Assembly: GCA_002418985.1 (NCBI GenBank)
Contig: DIFE01000161.1
Location: 1 to 44,970, forward strand
DNA from: Deltaproteobacteria bacterium UBA5756
GTDB taxonomy: Bacteria; Desulfobacterota; Syntrophorhabdia; Syntrophorhabdales; Syntrophorhabdaceae
DNA length: 44,970 nucleotides
Reading direction: 5' to 3'
In this document: piece after piece, positions 8,531-17,598 of the stretch
How positions within the stretch are numbered: the stretch's first letter is position 1
Layout of the letters: every line of letters begins with the position of its first letter
Notes under the pieces: generated by a model
Told to the model about the DNA's origin: nothing
Seen by the model: only the letters and a program-made list of their open reading frames with translations
Databases searched by the model: none
Made by a program: the position numbers and the translations under genes

Positions 8531-9718
8531 ATGGATGTGTTTAAGAAAATGACAATGCTGTCATTGGAACAGGCTACGGTTCTTCCGTATCTCAGCTATC
8601 GCCTTGCCATGGACGGGATCAACGTGATAAGGCTGGAGCACCCGGTTTACGGCGATCCCAATCGCATGATCGGCGAGAACAGGCTTGGCGAAGAGAAAAT
8701 GAACACCTACTTCATGGCCATCAACTCAGGCAAAAAGTGCGTCACTCTCGATCTCGGGTCACCCGAGGGTCAGGCGCTCTTGAAGGAGTTGATAGTAGAG
8801 CTCAAAGTCGACATCTTTGCAACCAATCAACTTCCAAGGAACTACGAGAAGCTTGGCATCGACTATCAGACATTGAAGGCCGTGAAACCCGATATCATAT
8901 GGGTTGGATTGACTGGATTCGGCCCTGACAGCAATGAGGCTGCGTACGACCCCATCCTGCAGGCGCGCGGCGGCCTTATGGAATTGACCGGCAATGCGGG
9001 GGAAGATCCCCAGGTGGTCGGTGTGCCCCTGCCCGATATGGGAACAAGCGAACACGCGTACGGACTTGTTATGAAGGCCCTTGTCAAGCGTGCCATGACT
9101 GGAGAAGGAGACAGGATCGATGTTTCCATGTTCATGTCAACGACATCATGGCTTACGGTTCCCATTACCCTTACGAAATCCTTCGGGAACAAGATATCAA
9201 GAAGGGGCAATACACATGAGTTCTTCGCTCCTGTGTCCGTGTATGAAACGAAGGACGGATATGTTTACATAGCCGTCGGCAACGATCGCCAGTGGGTGTC
9301 GATGACCCAGCTTCCCGGATTTGAGAAGTTGGCCAAACCTGAATATGAGAAGAACAAAGGGCGCATCCAGGACGTGAAGAATCTGAACAACATGATTAAT
9401 GAGTCAACCAGGACAAAAACAACGGCAGAGATGATAGATCTTTGCAACAAGGCCACCATAGCCATATCGAAAGTAAATACCATTGAAGAGGTCATCGAGG
9501 ACCCCTATGTGAAAAACGCAATGCTCTCTGCAAAAGATCCTGTGACGGGGACACAGATCTGGATGGCGCCTCCTCCGTTCATGACGCCTTTTCTTAAGGA
9601 GTCGAACCGGCAGATGACCTTTCCCCCGAGATTCGGCGAAGACAATGCCGAAATATATGGAAAGATCGGATACTCCCAGGAGAAACTGGCCGGGTTAAAG
9701 GATAAGGGAGTCATATAA
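8531..9718 (+). CDS. Family III (CaiB/BaiF) CoA-transferase
   Basis: This cytoplasmic enzyme moves CoA from an acyl-CoA to a carboxylic acid. The 395 residues match the family. The catalytic Asp that forms the mixed anhydride is Asp169 (VPLPDMGTSEHAYG), the same number as in formyl-CoA transferase. Other family marks are VIRLEHPVYGD, FATNQLPRNYEKLG, LTGFGPD and the glycine-rich HEFFAPVSVYETKDGYVYIAVGN region. GAGGAGGG precedes the ATG. It opens the operon, so it probably activates the pathway substrate or an intermediate, perhaps with succinyl-CoA as donor as in the benzylsuccinate pathway (inference). Confidence 0.9.
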   Translation: MDVFKKMTMLSLEQATVLPYLSYRLAMDGINVIRLEHPVYGDPNRMIGENRLGEEKMNTYFMAINSGKKCVTLDLGSPEGQALLKELIVELKVDIFATNQLPRNYEKLGIDYQTLKAVKPDIIWVGLTGFGPDSNEAAYDPILQARGGLMELTGNAGEDPQVVGVPLPDMGTSEHAYGLVMKALVKRAMTGEGDRIDVSMFMSTTSWLTVPITLTKSFGNKISRRGNTHEFFAPVSVYETKDGYVYIAVGNDRQWVSMTQLPGFEKLAKPEYEKNKGRIQDVKNLNNMINESTRTKTTAEMIDLCNKATIAISKVNTIEEVIEDPYVKNAMLSAKDPVTGTQIWMAPPPFMTPFLKESNRQMTFPPRFGEDNAEIYGKIGYSQEKLAGLKDKGVI

Positions 9719-9742
9719 CCATCCTCGCAAATGAGGGGCATC

Positions 9743-10693
9743 ATGAGTCTTGTTGACGACATTCTGAGAGGAGATGAGAAAAGCGCCGCCCGGCTTATCA
9801 CCGGGATAGAAAACGGGGAGCGCGAGGCCTATCAGGATTTATCCCTCCTTTTTCCCCGGACGGGCAAAGCACACATTATCGGCGTCACAGGCCCGGCCGG
9901 TGCGGGCAAGAGCACCTTGATCGGACGTCTTGCCCTTGCATTCGCGGAGAGTGGAAAGAGCGTCGGGATCATAGCCACCGATCCCACAAGCATCAGTGGA
10001 AGAGGCGCCTTTCTCGGCGACCGCCTTCGGATGAAAGGCGCCGAAAAACATAATATCTTTATCCGGTCGATGGCGCAACGTGCCTATCCGGGAGGTGTAG
10101 CAAAGGCCGCAGCTGCCGCAGCCTACATAATGGAAGGTCTTGGTAAGGATTGCATAATTGTGGAAAGCATCGGCGCCGGCCAGTCGGACAAGGATCTCTT
10201 CTTCCTCTGCGATACAGTCGTCACAATCTTTACGCCAGACTATGGAGACGAAATTCAGCTCTTCAAGGCCGGGTTGATGGAGATAGGAGATATCATCGTT
10301 GTCAACAAATCTGACACGCCGGGGGCCGATGATGCTGCACGCGACATCGGTTTCGCATCACGTCAAAGAGCAAGATCGAACGGATGGGATGCGCCCGTCC
10401 TTTTAACCGTGGCCGAGACGGGTTCGGGCATTCCAGCCCTTGTTGACGCAATTGAGGCACACTGGCTCTCTCTCACTGAAAAAGGCGGCATGGCAGCGCG
10501 CAAGGCTGACCACACAGAAGCTTTTATGATGGCCCTCCTCAAGGAAGAACTCTGGCAGAAGACATCCGCCGCATTAGTGGACAGCCAGGCATTCAAGGAA
10601 ATATCCCTGGAGGTCCGTTCCGGCAGGACCGACCCGTACAGTGCCGTCCGGAAGATACTCGAGGGATTGGAGCACGAATGGACTTTTCACTGA
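9743..10693 (+). CDS. meaB: MeaB/ArgK-type GTPase, chaperone of the B12-dependent mutase
   Basis: This G3E-family GTPase gates delivery and repair of adenosylcobalamin in methylmalonyl-CoA-type mutases. It has 316 residues from the ATG at 9743 (MSLVDDILRG). GAGGGG lies just before it and after the upstream in-frame ATG at 9731, which argues against the longer form. The P-loop is GVTGPAGAGKST (residues 47-58), followed by ATDPTS, the switch region ESIGAGQSD and the base-specificity motif NKSD (188-191). Its last 16 bases overlap the next gene. The mutase genes lie 6.5 kb downstream in the same operon, which supports the partner assignment. Confidence 0.93.
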   Translation: MSLVDDILRGDEKSAARLITGIENGEREAYQDLSLLFPRTGKAHIIGVTGPAGAGKSTLIGRLALAFAESGKSVGIIATDPTSISGRGAFLGDRLRMKGAEKHNIFIRSMAQRAYPGGVAKAAAAAAYIMEGLGKDCIIVESIGAGQSDKDLFFLCDTVVTIFTPDYGDEIQLFKAGLMEIGDIIVVNKSDTPGADDAARDIGFASRQRARSNGWDAPVLLTVAETGSGIPALVDAIEAHWLSLTEKGGMAARKADHTEAFMMALLKEELWQKTSAALVDSQAFKEISLEVRSGRTDPYSAVRKILEGLEHEWTFH

Positions 10694-11838
10694 CAGCAGA
10701 GCAGAAGTTTTTCAAAGACCAGGTATCACGGGCGATGGAGCGCATTGTGGCGCCCCGTGCCGATTCCATCGATAAGACCGACGCCTTCCCCAGGGATTTG
10801 TTCAACGAACTGGGTTCGCTCGGCTACTACGGGGTAAGGTATCCCGCGGAGATAGGCGGCATGGGCGGCGACTCAGTCATGTTCACCATTCTTGCCGAAG
10901 AGCTTGCGCGTGCCTCGATTGGCTTCGCTGCAATCGTCACCATGCAGTGTCTCATGGGGACGGACTTCATTTACAGGTTCGGCAGCGACGAGCAGAAACA
11001 GCGCTGTCTCATCCCGGCCATCAAGGGCCGGAAGATCGGAACGATAGCCTTTACCGAGCCTGACTGTGGATCGGACCTTGGAGGCATAAAGACCCGGGCG
11101 GTAAAGAAGGACGGGGGATATGTCCTGACAGGACGGAAACTCTGGATCACGGACGGCGATGTCGCCGATTTTGTTACTGTGGCCGCCACCACTGATCCGG
11201 GGAAAAGACTAGGGGGAATAGGGTTCTTCCTTGTAGAAAAAGGTACCCCCGGTTTCTCTTTGGGACAAAAGATCGAGAAGATGTCGGCGCGGGGCGCCGC
11301 GACTATGGAACTTGTTTTCGATGAATGTTGGGTGCCGGCTGAAAACCTGATGGGAGAAGAGGGCAAAGGCGCCGCGTACCTGAACAATATCCTCAGCGAG
11401 ATAAGGATCATGATAGCCGGCCTCGGGCTCGGTCTGGCGAAGAGCGCCTTTTCGGAGGGTCTTAAATACGCACGGCAGCGCGAGGCTTTTGGAAGGCCTA
11501 TAGGCACGTTCCAGCTCATCGAGGAGAAGATCGCCGAGATGGAAGTAAGGATCAGGGCGTCGGAGCTTCTTACCTATCACGCCGCATGGCTCAAGGACCG
11601 CGGCAGTCTGACGGGGAAAGAGGCCGCCATGGCGAAATTCTACTCGACGGAGACCGCCTGTTTTGTCGTCGACGAGGTGTCGCGGATTCACGGTGCCTAT
11701 GGCATCGCCGAAGAATACCCGGCCCAGAGATTTTTCCGGGACGGGCGCTTTCTTCTCTTCGGAGGAGGTACGTCGGAGATACTGAAAACGATCATCGCAA
11801 AAGACACGATGAAAAAATGTGATTTAGAGATTAACTGA
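10678..11838 (+). CDS. Acyl-CoA dehydrogenase, paralogue 1
   Basis: This FAD enzyme oxidises an acyl-CoA at C2-C3 and passes electrons to ETF. The 386 residues have the N-terminal helical domain, the middle beta domain (AFTEPDCGSDLGG; LWITDGDVADFVTV) and the C-terminal helical domain (YARQREAFGRPIG; RIHGAYGIAEEYPAQRFFRD). The medium-chain-type catalytic Glu normally sits in YEGT. Here the aligned residues are Gly362-Gly363 (LLFGGGTSEI), so the usual base is absent. The isovaleryl-type base in LDLER is not present at the same place either. It overlaps meaB by 16 bases and is followed by a close paralogue. The substrate is not known. Confidence 0.88.
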   Translation: MDFSLTAEQKFFKDQVSRAMERIVAPRADSIDKTDAFPRDLFNELGSLGYYGVRYPAEIGGMGGDSVMFTILAEELARASIGFAAIVTMQCLMGTDFIYRFGSDEQKQRCLIPAIKGRKIGTIAFTEPDCGSDLGGIKTRAVKKDGGYVLTGRKLWITDGDVADFVTVAATTDPGKRLGGIGFFLVEKGTPGFSLGQKIEKMSARGAATMELVFDECWVPAENLMGEEGKGAAYLNNILSEIRIMIAGLGLGLAKSAFSEGLKYARQREAFGRPIGTFQLIEEKIAEMEVRIRASELLTYHAAWLKDRGSLTGKEAAMAKFYSTETACFVVDEVSRIHGAYGIAEEYPAQRFFRDGRFLLFGGGTSEILKTIIAKDTMKKCDLEIN

Positions 11839-11849
11839 AGGAGGGGTTT

Positions 11850-12998
11850 ATGGATTTTGCCTTTACAGAGGAACAGCAGTTCTTCAAAAAGATCATCACC
11901 GATACTGTCGACCGCATGGTGGTACCCAAGGCCCGCGAAATCGACGAGAAGGACGAGTTCCCCTGGGAACTGTGGAAGGATTTCACGAAACTGGGATATC
12001 TTGGCCTGCGTTACCCGGAGGAGATAGGCGGGATGAATGCCGATCCCGTGACGGCGATGATCTTCTACGAGCAGATCGCCCGCGGCTCAGTTGGTTTTGC
12101 CCAGAGCGTTATCATGAACATACTTATGGGTACGTATTTCGTGTACCGTTTCGGCTCGGAAGAGATCAAAAAGCGCTGTCTCTATCCTGCGATGAAGGGA
12201 GAGAAGGTTGCCACCATGTGTTTCACCGAGGACCAGTCGGGCTCGGATCTCTCGGCAACGAGGACGACGGCCGTCAAGGACGGAAACGAGTGGGTAATCA
12301 ACGGGACAAAGATGTGGATCACCAATGGCCCCGTGGCCGATTTCGCGACAGTGCTCGCTACGACGGACCTGTCATTGGGAGCCAAGGGACTCAACTTCTT
12401 TCTCGTCGAGAAAGGGACACCAGGTTTCGCACCCGGCCAGATCATCGACAAGCTCGGATGCCGTGGAACGATAACGGGAGAACTCGTTTTCGATAACGTC
12501 AGGATACCGGAAGAGAACCTGATGGGAGCTGAATTGAACAAGGGTGTCGAATATCTCGGCGAGATACTTGACGAAGTCAGGGTCATGACGGCCGCCATGG
12601 CGATGGGTATCGCCCAAGCTGCCTACAACGAGGGTCTGGAGTATGCCAGGAAAAGGATAGCCTTCGGAAAAACGATCGGGAATTATCAGCTCATCAGGGC
12701 GAAGTTTGCTGACATGGCGACGGAAATGGAGGCGAGTAGGCTGCTCATTTATTCCGCCGCGTGGAAGATAAAAGAGAAGCTTCCCAGCCGTCTGGAGGCA
12801 GGAATGGCGAAGATGTTCGCTACGGAGACATGTCTTAAGGTGGTCGATGAGGTGACGAGGATCTGGGGCGCCAACGGCTTCGCGAATGAATACAATCCCC
12901 AGCGTCATTTCAGGGATGCACGGTTTCTCCTCTATGGAGGCGGGACACACGAGATACTCAAGGATTTTATGGGCAGGATACTTATCGGCAAATCGTGA
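11850..12998 (+). CDS. Acyl-CoA dehydrogenase, paralogue 2
   Basis: A second member of the same subfamily, 382 residues, 11 bases after the first and with GGAGGGG before the ATG. The two run in parallel (for example RYPEEIGGM against RYPAEIGGM, and CFTEDQSGSDLSA against AFTEPDCGSDLGG). The usual catalytic Glu is again glycine (Gly364 in LLYGGGTHEI). The two may form a heteromeric enzyme, as some syntroph and benzylsuccinate-type dehydrogenases may, or act at two steps. The etfBA-fixCX genes directly downstream supply the electron acceptor. Confidence 0.88.
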   Translation: MDFAFTEEQQFFKKIITDTVDRMVVPKAREIDEKDEFPWELWKDFTKLGYLGLRYPEEIGGMNADPVTAMIFYEQIARGSVGFAQSVIMNILMGTYFVYRFGSEEIKKRCLYPAMKGEKVATMCFTEDQSGSDLSATRTTAVKDGNEWVINGTKMWITNGPVADFATVLATTDLSLGAKGLNFFLVEKGTPGFAPGQIIDKLGCRGTITGELVFDNVRIPEENLMGAELNKGVEYLGEILDEVRVMTAAMAMGIAQAAYNEGLEYARKRIAFGKTIGNYQLIRAKFADMATEMEASRLLIYSAAWKIKEKLPSRLEAGMAKMFATETCLKVVDEVTRIWGANGFANEYNPQRHFRDARFLLYGGGTHEILKDFMGRILIGKS

Positions 12999-13037
12999 AC
13001 ATTCCTCCGCGAATGAGGAAGTGCGAGGTAAAACAAC

Positions 13038-13820
13038 ATGAATATTTTGGTTTTGATCAAACAGGTACCGGATCCCGAAGCCCTGGTGGAGATAGCCGCC
13101 AGCGGAAAGGATCTCAATATCGAGCCCAAGTTTGCCATTAACCTCTTTGATGAGTTTGCCCTTGAGGAGGCGCTGAGGATAAGAGAAAAACACGGCGGCA
13201 AGGTAAAGGCCATCTCCCTGGGAGGGGCCAAGGCCATAGAGGCCCTGCGCACGGCGATCGCCATGGGCGCCGACGAGGCGATGCTGATCGAGGATGAATC
13301 TTTTGCCGGCAGCGACGGTTATAATACGGCGCTTGCCCTCAGCCGCGCCATTGAGAAAGAAACTTTTGATATCATCCTTTGCGGCAGGCAGGCCATAGAC
13401 GCCGACCGCGGCGAGGTTCCCCAGATGGTTGCCCAGTTCCTGGGTTTGCCCCATGTGGGTGTCGTCGTGAAGCTTGACGTGGACGATGGGAAAGCCGTCG
13501 TCGAATCCGCCCTTGAGGGAACGAAAGAGGTCATCGAAGTTACTCTTCCCGCGATTTTCACGGCGCAGAAAGGTCTCAACGAACCGAGGGTGCCTCTTAT
13601 CACGGGCGTCATGAAGGCCATGAAGGTGCAGATACCGAAAGTGTCCGTGGAAGACCTGGGGCTGACCAAAGAAATGGCTGGTCCCGATGGGTCGAAGACA
13701 CGGATAGAGCGATACCTGCCTCGAAAGAAACGGCCGGCCGTGCAGTTCATTGAAGGAGAACCGCGGCAGGCGGCGGCCGAGATTGTAAGAATCCTTGCAG
13801 ACGTCGAAAGAGTTATATAA
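13038..13820 (+). CDS. etfB: Electron transfer flavoprotein beta subunit (FixA-like)
   Basis: This is the ETF small subunit, 260 residues, beginning MNILVLIKQVPDPEA and carrying the AMP/FAD-binding pattern (IILCGRQAIDADRGEVPQM; LPAIFTAQKGLNEPR). With EtfA it accepts electrons from the two acyl-CoA dehydrogenases upstream. The order etfB-etfA-fixC-fixX is that of the FixABCX complex. In nitrogen fixers that complex bifurcates electrons between quinone and ferredoxin. Whether this one bifurcates cannot be settled by eye. Confidence 0.93.
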   Translation: MNILVLIKQVPDPEALVEIAASGKDLNIEPKFAINLFDEFALEEALRIREKHGGKVKAISLGGAKAIEALRTAIAMGADEAMLIEDESFAGSDGYNTALALSRAIEKETFDIILCGRQAIDADRGEVPQMVAQFLGLPHVGVVVKLDVDDGKAVVESALEGTKEVIEVTLPAIFTAQKGLNEPRVPLITGVMKAMKVQIPKVSVEDLGLTKEMAGPDGSKTRIERYLPRKKRPAVQFIEGEPRQAAAEIVRILADVERVI

Positions 13821-13833
13821 ATAGGGGGCAAAG

Positions 13834-14814
13834 ATGGACAAGGTCCTTGTGTTTGTGGAAACGAAGGGTGATGAGCCCAGAAAGGCCTCCATGGAGGTGT
13901 TGTGCGAGGCGGCGAGACTCGCCGAGAGCGGACGGTTCAGTGTGGAGGCGGTCTGTTTGGGTGTCGTATCCGATGTTCTCAAGAACAGACTTTTGAGATG
14001 TACGCCGAAGCTGGTCCGCCTGACCGATCCGGAACTTGCCGCCTACAGTCCGGAAGGCTACGCCCATGCGCTCGCCGGCTACGCGAGGCAGATAGGGGCC
14101 AGGATGATCATGGCGGGTGCCACGGGAGCAGGACGTGATTTTCTTCCCCGTACGGCGGTCATCCTTGAGACCGGAATAGTCTCCGACGTGACGGCGGCGA
14201 ACTGGTTCGATGACCCGATCACATTTGTGAGGCCCATGTTCGGAGGTAAGGTCTTTGCGGAGGTTGCATTCCCGGCCTCCCCGGTGGTGGTTACGGTGAG
14301 GCCCAACAGTTTTGCCATGGATATGCCTGAAGGGATTAACGGCGAATACGTGGAAGTGGCGGTCGGGTTGCAGGCCGGATCGATCCATACACGCCTCCTG
14401 CGCGTTGATGATACCAGGAAGGATGCTGTCGATATCACTGAGGCAGACCTCATCGTGGCGGGTGGACGTGGTCTCAAGGCAGCCGAAAACTTCAAACTCA
14501 TTGAAGACCTCGCGGCGGTGATCGGTGCAACCGTCGGCGCGACGCGGTCGGTAGTGGACGCCAAATGGCGCGATCAGGCAGACCAGATAGGCAAGAGCGG
14601 TAAAACAGTATCGCCGAAGCTCTACATCGGGGCGGGCATCTCCGGTGCCATCCATCACATCATGGGTATGGATTCGTCAAAGGTCATCGTCGCTGTCAAC
14701 CGTGATCCCAACGCTATCATCTTCAACTATGCCAATTACGGTATCGTCGGCGATCTGTTCGAGGTGCTTCCGGCGATGACCGAGGAGTTCAAGAAACAGA
14801 AGGAAAGGGTATAG
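13834..14814 (+). CDS. etfA: Electron transfer flavoprotein alpha subunit (FixB-like)
   Basis: A 326-residue large ETF subunit. The C-terminal FAD domain carries VAGGRGLKAAENF, ATRSVVDAKW, the LYIGAGISGAIHHIMGM signature and VAVNRDPNAIIFNYANYGIVGD, as expected for ETF-alpha. It starts 13 bases after etfB and follows AGGGGG. It carries electrons from the acyl-CoA dehydrogenases to the FixC-type oxidoreductase encoded next. Confidence 0.94.
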   Translation: MDKVLVFVETKGDEPRKASMEVLCEAARLAESGRFSVEAVCLGVVSDVLKNRLLRCTPKLVRLTDPELAAYSPEGYAHALAGYARQIGARMIMAGATGAGRDFLPRTAVILETGIVSDVTAANWFDDPITFVRPMFGGKVFAEVAFPASPVVVTVRPNSFAMDMPEGINGEYVEVAVGLQAGSIHTRLLRVDDTRKDAVDITEADLIVAGGRGLKAAENFKLIEDLAAVIGATVGATRSVVDAKWRDQADQIGKSGKTVSPKLYIGAGISGAIHHIMGMDSSKVIVAVNRDPNAIIFNYANYGIVGDLFEVLPAMTEEFKKQKERV

Positions 14815-14824
14815 GTGAGTCTAC

Positions 14825-16114
14825 GTGGATAAGATCGACGCCATTGTTGTCGGAGGGGGGCTGGCCGGACTTTCCGCCGCATACCGTCTTGCGGATGCCG
14901 GCAAGCAGGTCATCCTTCTCGAACGGGGCGATGCGCCGGGAAGTAAGAACGTAACGGGTGGGCGCATCTACGTTGACCCCATCAGGTCCTACCTGCCCGA
15001 TATCATCGGTTCGGCACCCTTTGAACGCCATGTCGTCAGGGAAATGATCACCGTTCTTGACGAAGGCAGCGCCGTCGCATTCGAATACGGAAATGAAAAA
15101 TGGAAACATGAACCCTATATGAGCTACACGGTTCTCAGGGCGAAGTTTGACGCCTGGTTTGCCGATCAGGTAGCGGCAAAGGGCGCCTTTATCATCCCCA
15201 GGAAGAAGGTCGACGATCTCCTCTGGGAGGATGGACGTGTGGCGGGCATCAGGTCGGGGAACGAGGAGATCGGGGCCCACGTGGTTATAGCCGCCGACGG
15301 CGCGCTGTCTTTCCTGGCTCAGAAGGCGGGCTTAAGACAGCACCACAAAGCGGAAAACCTGGCGGTTGCGATAAAGGAGATATATCAGCTTGACGAGGGG
15401 ACCATCGAGCAGCGTTTCGGCCTTGGTCCTGAAGAGGGCGCGGCAGGTCTTTTTATGGGTTCCGTCACAGGGGGTCTGTTCGGCGGCGGCTTTCTCTATA
15501 CGAACAGGGATACGCTGTCCCTCGGGCTTGTTGTGGGGATAGGTTCTCTTGCATGCTCCGACGGGGGTTTTGATGCGCCGGGGCTTATGGAGGGATTTGT
15601 CAACCGGCCGGAGGTGCAGCGGTGGGTGCGGGGAGGCGAACTGAGGGAATATTCCGCCCATGTCATCTCTGAGGCGGGGATCGGGACTGTCCCGAAGCTC
15701 TGCACCGGCGGTATGCTCGTCGCCGGGGACGCGGCGGGCTTTGCACTCAACCTTGGCCTTACCGTCAGGGGTATGGAATTTGCGATTGCCTCCGGAGTGA
15801 TGGCGGCCGAGACGGCCGTGGAAGCTCTCGACGGCAACGACGTTTCGGAGAACTTCCTGTCCCGCTATGAAAAGAAATTACGCGAGAGCTTTGTGCTTCC
15901 CGATATGGAGACATTCCGTAATTCCCGGGAGGTGCTAGACAGGCAGCGGTTCTTCACAGTCTATCCACGGTTCATGTGCGAACTTTTCGATGAACTGTTC
16001 ACGATCGGGGACAAACCGAAAGAGAGTCTCTACAGGACGGCAAAAAGGGTTGCAAAAAAATATGTCCTCAACATGGAAACCCTGAAGGACCTCCTGGCCG
16101 CGAGGAAGTTATGA
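14825..16114 (+). CDS. fixC: FixC-type electron transfer flavoprotein:quinone oxidoreductase
   Basis: This FAD protein of the ETF-QO/FixC family has 429 residues. It starts at the GTG at 14825, because no ATG lies nearby in frame and the dinucleotide-binding motif begins at once (IDAIVVGGGLAGLSAAYRL). A second FAD contact region is GGMLVAGDAAGFALNLG. FixC lacks its own iron-sulphur domain, which here is supplied by the next gene, overlapping by 4 bases. It would link ETF to the quinone pool or ferredoxin at the membrane face. Confidence 0.92.
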   Translation: MDKIDAIVVGGGLAGLSAAYRLADAGKQVILLERGDAPGSKNVTGGRIYVDPIRSYLPDIIGSAPFERHVVREMITVLDEGSAVAFEYGNEKWKHEPYMSYTVLRAKFDAWFADQVAAKGAFIIPRKKVDDLLWEDGRVAGIRSGNEEIGAHVVIAADGALSFLAQKAGLRQHHKAENLAVAIKEIYQLDEGTIEQRFGLGPEEGAAGLFMGSVTGGLFGGGFLYTNRDTLSLGLVVGIGSLACSDGGFDAPGLMEGFVNRPEVQRWVRGGELREYSAHVISEAGIGTVPKLCTGGMLVAGDAAGFALNLGLTVRGMEFAIASGVMAAETAVEALDGNDVSENFLSRYEKKLRESFVLPDMETFRNSREVLDRQRFFTVYPRFMCELFDELFTIGDKPKESLYRTAKRVAKKYVLNMETLKDLLAARKL

Positions 16115-16392
16115 CAAAAAAAGTGGAAGAGAAGATCGCCCTCAATGCGATCAAGAACGATACAAAAAGCCATATCACGCTGAACCAGTCCATTTGCGCG
16201 GGCTGCAAGGAACGCATGTGCGTCATCGTCTGTCCGGGCCACCTGTATTCCCTCAACGAGGAGACCGGCGAAATGGTCGTTGAATATGCGGGCTGTCTGG
16301 AGTGCGGCACCTGCCTTATCGCTTGTACTCATGGGTCCGTTACGTGGGATTACCCGTCAGGCGAATGCGGTGTTCAGTACCGGTTTGGCTAA
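16111..16392 (+). CDS. fixX: FixX-type ferredoxin-like protein
   Basis: A 93-residue iron-sulphur partner of FixC. Eight cysteines fall in two groups: Cys29, Cys32, Cys37, Cys41 (CAGCKERMCVIVC) and Cys62, Cys65, Cys68, Cys72 (CLECGTCLIAC). The second is a regular CxxCxxCxxxC cluster motif. The first has a stretched spacing, so one or two [4Fe-4S] clusters are possible. The ATGA overlap with fixC implies coupled translation. Confidence 0.92.
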   Translation: MTKKVEEKIALNAIKNDTKSHITLNQSICAGCKERMCVIVCPGHLYSLNEETGEMVVEYAGCLECGTCLIACTHGSVTWDYPSGECGVQYRFG

Positions 16393-16424
16393 GTCATGGC
16401 CTGGAATGGGCTAACGGGGTTTAA

Positions 16425-17144
16425 ATGAAGGACACGTCGAAAAAGACAACGGCAAAAGTGGGCCCGCTCAAAGGGATACGGGCCCTGGACAAACCTCGTT
16501 CCATGGGGGACGTGGCATACGATTTCCTGAAGCAGGCCATCGTCAAGGGGGACATTCCTCCGGGGCAGAGGCTCATAGAGAACCAGCTCTCAGTCCAGAT
16601 GGAGGTAAGCCGGGTCCCGGTACGGGAAGCGGTGAAGAAACTGGAACAGGAAGGGCTCGTTGAAAAGACCGGGGGGCGGGGGTTTGTGGTAAAGGGATTG
16701 ACCCGGGAGGAGATCGAAGAGACTCTCGGCATCAGGGCCCTTCTTGAAAGCTACGCTGCTTATCTCGCCACGGAACATATCAACGACTCGATAGTGAAGA
16801 AGCTGGAGGACAGCATAAAGGCTTACCGCACGGCCTTTGAAAACAAAGGCAGCACGGATAAGCTCATGCAGCTCAATACCCAGTTTCATGAGATCATTTA
16901 CAAGGCTGCGGGAAGCGGTAAACTCTATTCCCTGATCAGCAGTTTCAGGGATGCCATTCATCGTTACCGAAGGCCGCTTCTTGAGTGCGAGCACTACGCA
17001 AAAGTTTCTCTCCAGGACCACGAAGAGATGGTCAAGGCTATGCGGCGCAAAGACAAGAAGAAGGTCGAAGAACTTGTCAGAAAGCATATCTTAAGGGGCA
17101 TGGATATCATTATCAAGGAACTCGATGCAGGCAAAACGGTCTAA
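16425..17144 (+). CDS. GntR-family regulator, FCD subfamily, inside the catabolic operon
   Basis: A 239-residue regulator. The winged helix is at about residues 25-95 (AYDFLKQAIVKGDIPPGQRL; VSRVPVREAVKKLEQEGLV). The FCD domain follows, with metal-type ligands in NTQFHEIIYKAAG, LQDHEEMVKAM and RKHILRG. The basic N-terminal tail of about 25 residues is longer than usual. Its place in the middle of the operon suggests autoregulation through the GTATAC sites at 8343-8437 (inference). The ligand is probably a pathway acid or acyl-CoA. Confidence 0.9.
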   Translation: MKDTSKKTTAKVGPLKGIRALDKPRSMGDVAYDFLKQAIVKGDIPPGQRLIENQLSVQMEVSRVPVREAVKKLEQEGLVEKTGGRGFVVKGLTREEIEETLGIRALLESYAAYLATEHINDSIVKKLEDSIKAYRTAFENKGSTDKLMQLNTQFHEIIYKAAGSGKLYSLISSFRDAIHRYRRPLLECEHYAKVSLQDHEEMVKAMRRKDKKKVEELVRKHILRGMDIIIKELDAGKTV

Positions 17145-17185
17145 GGGCATACAACAAGGCGCATGAAACAAACAAGGAGGCACTA

Positions 17186-17587
17186 TTGGACACACGGCCC
17201 ATCAAAATCTTAGTTGCGAAGCCGGGACTGGACGGACATGACCGCGGGGCGAAAGTAGTCGCCCACGCCCTCAAGGAAGCGGGCATGGAGGTTATCTATA
17301 CCGGACTTCATAAGACTGTGGATCAGATCATCAGGATAGCGATCCAGGAGGATGTGGATGTCATCGGGCTTTCGATTATGAGCGGCGCTCACATTCCCAT
17401 CACTGCAAAGCTGGTGAAAAAGGCCCGGGAAGAGGGCATCGACGACAAGATGATCGTCGTCGGCGGAGTTATACCCAACCGGGACATTCCTAAGCTCAAG
17501 GAGTTGGGCGCGAAGGGTGTTTTCCCCGGCGGGACGCCTTTTTCCGAGATCGCCGGTTTTATCAATGAAAATGCGAAGAAGTCCTGA
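17186..17587 (+). CDS. Methylmalonyl-CoA-type mutase, small B12-binding subunit
   Basis: A 133-residue cobalamin-binding subunit of a split acyl-CoA mutase. The start is a TTG at 17186, with AAGGAGG at 17174-17180 six bases upstream. Upstream in-frame codons overlap the gntR gene in another frame and are not protein-like. The B12 motif DxHxxG is Asp16-Gly-His18-Asp-Arg-Gly21 (GLDGHDRG), where His18 would be the lower cobalt ligand. VIGLSIMSGAH and the GGVIPNRD and FPGGTP loops complete the Rossmann-type domain. It pairs with the large subunit 11 bases downstream and with the MeaB GTPase at 9743. Confidence 0.93.
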   Translation: MDTRPIKILVAKPGLDGHDRGAKVVAHALKEAGMEVIYTGLHKTVDQIIRIAIQEDVDVIGLSIMSGAHIPITAKLVKKAREEGIDDKMIVVGGVIPNRDIPKLKELGAKGVFPGGTPFSEIAGFINENAKKS

Positions 17588-17598
17588 GGAGGCATATA

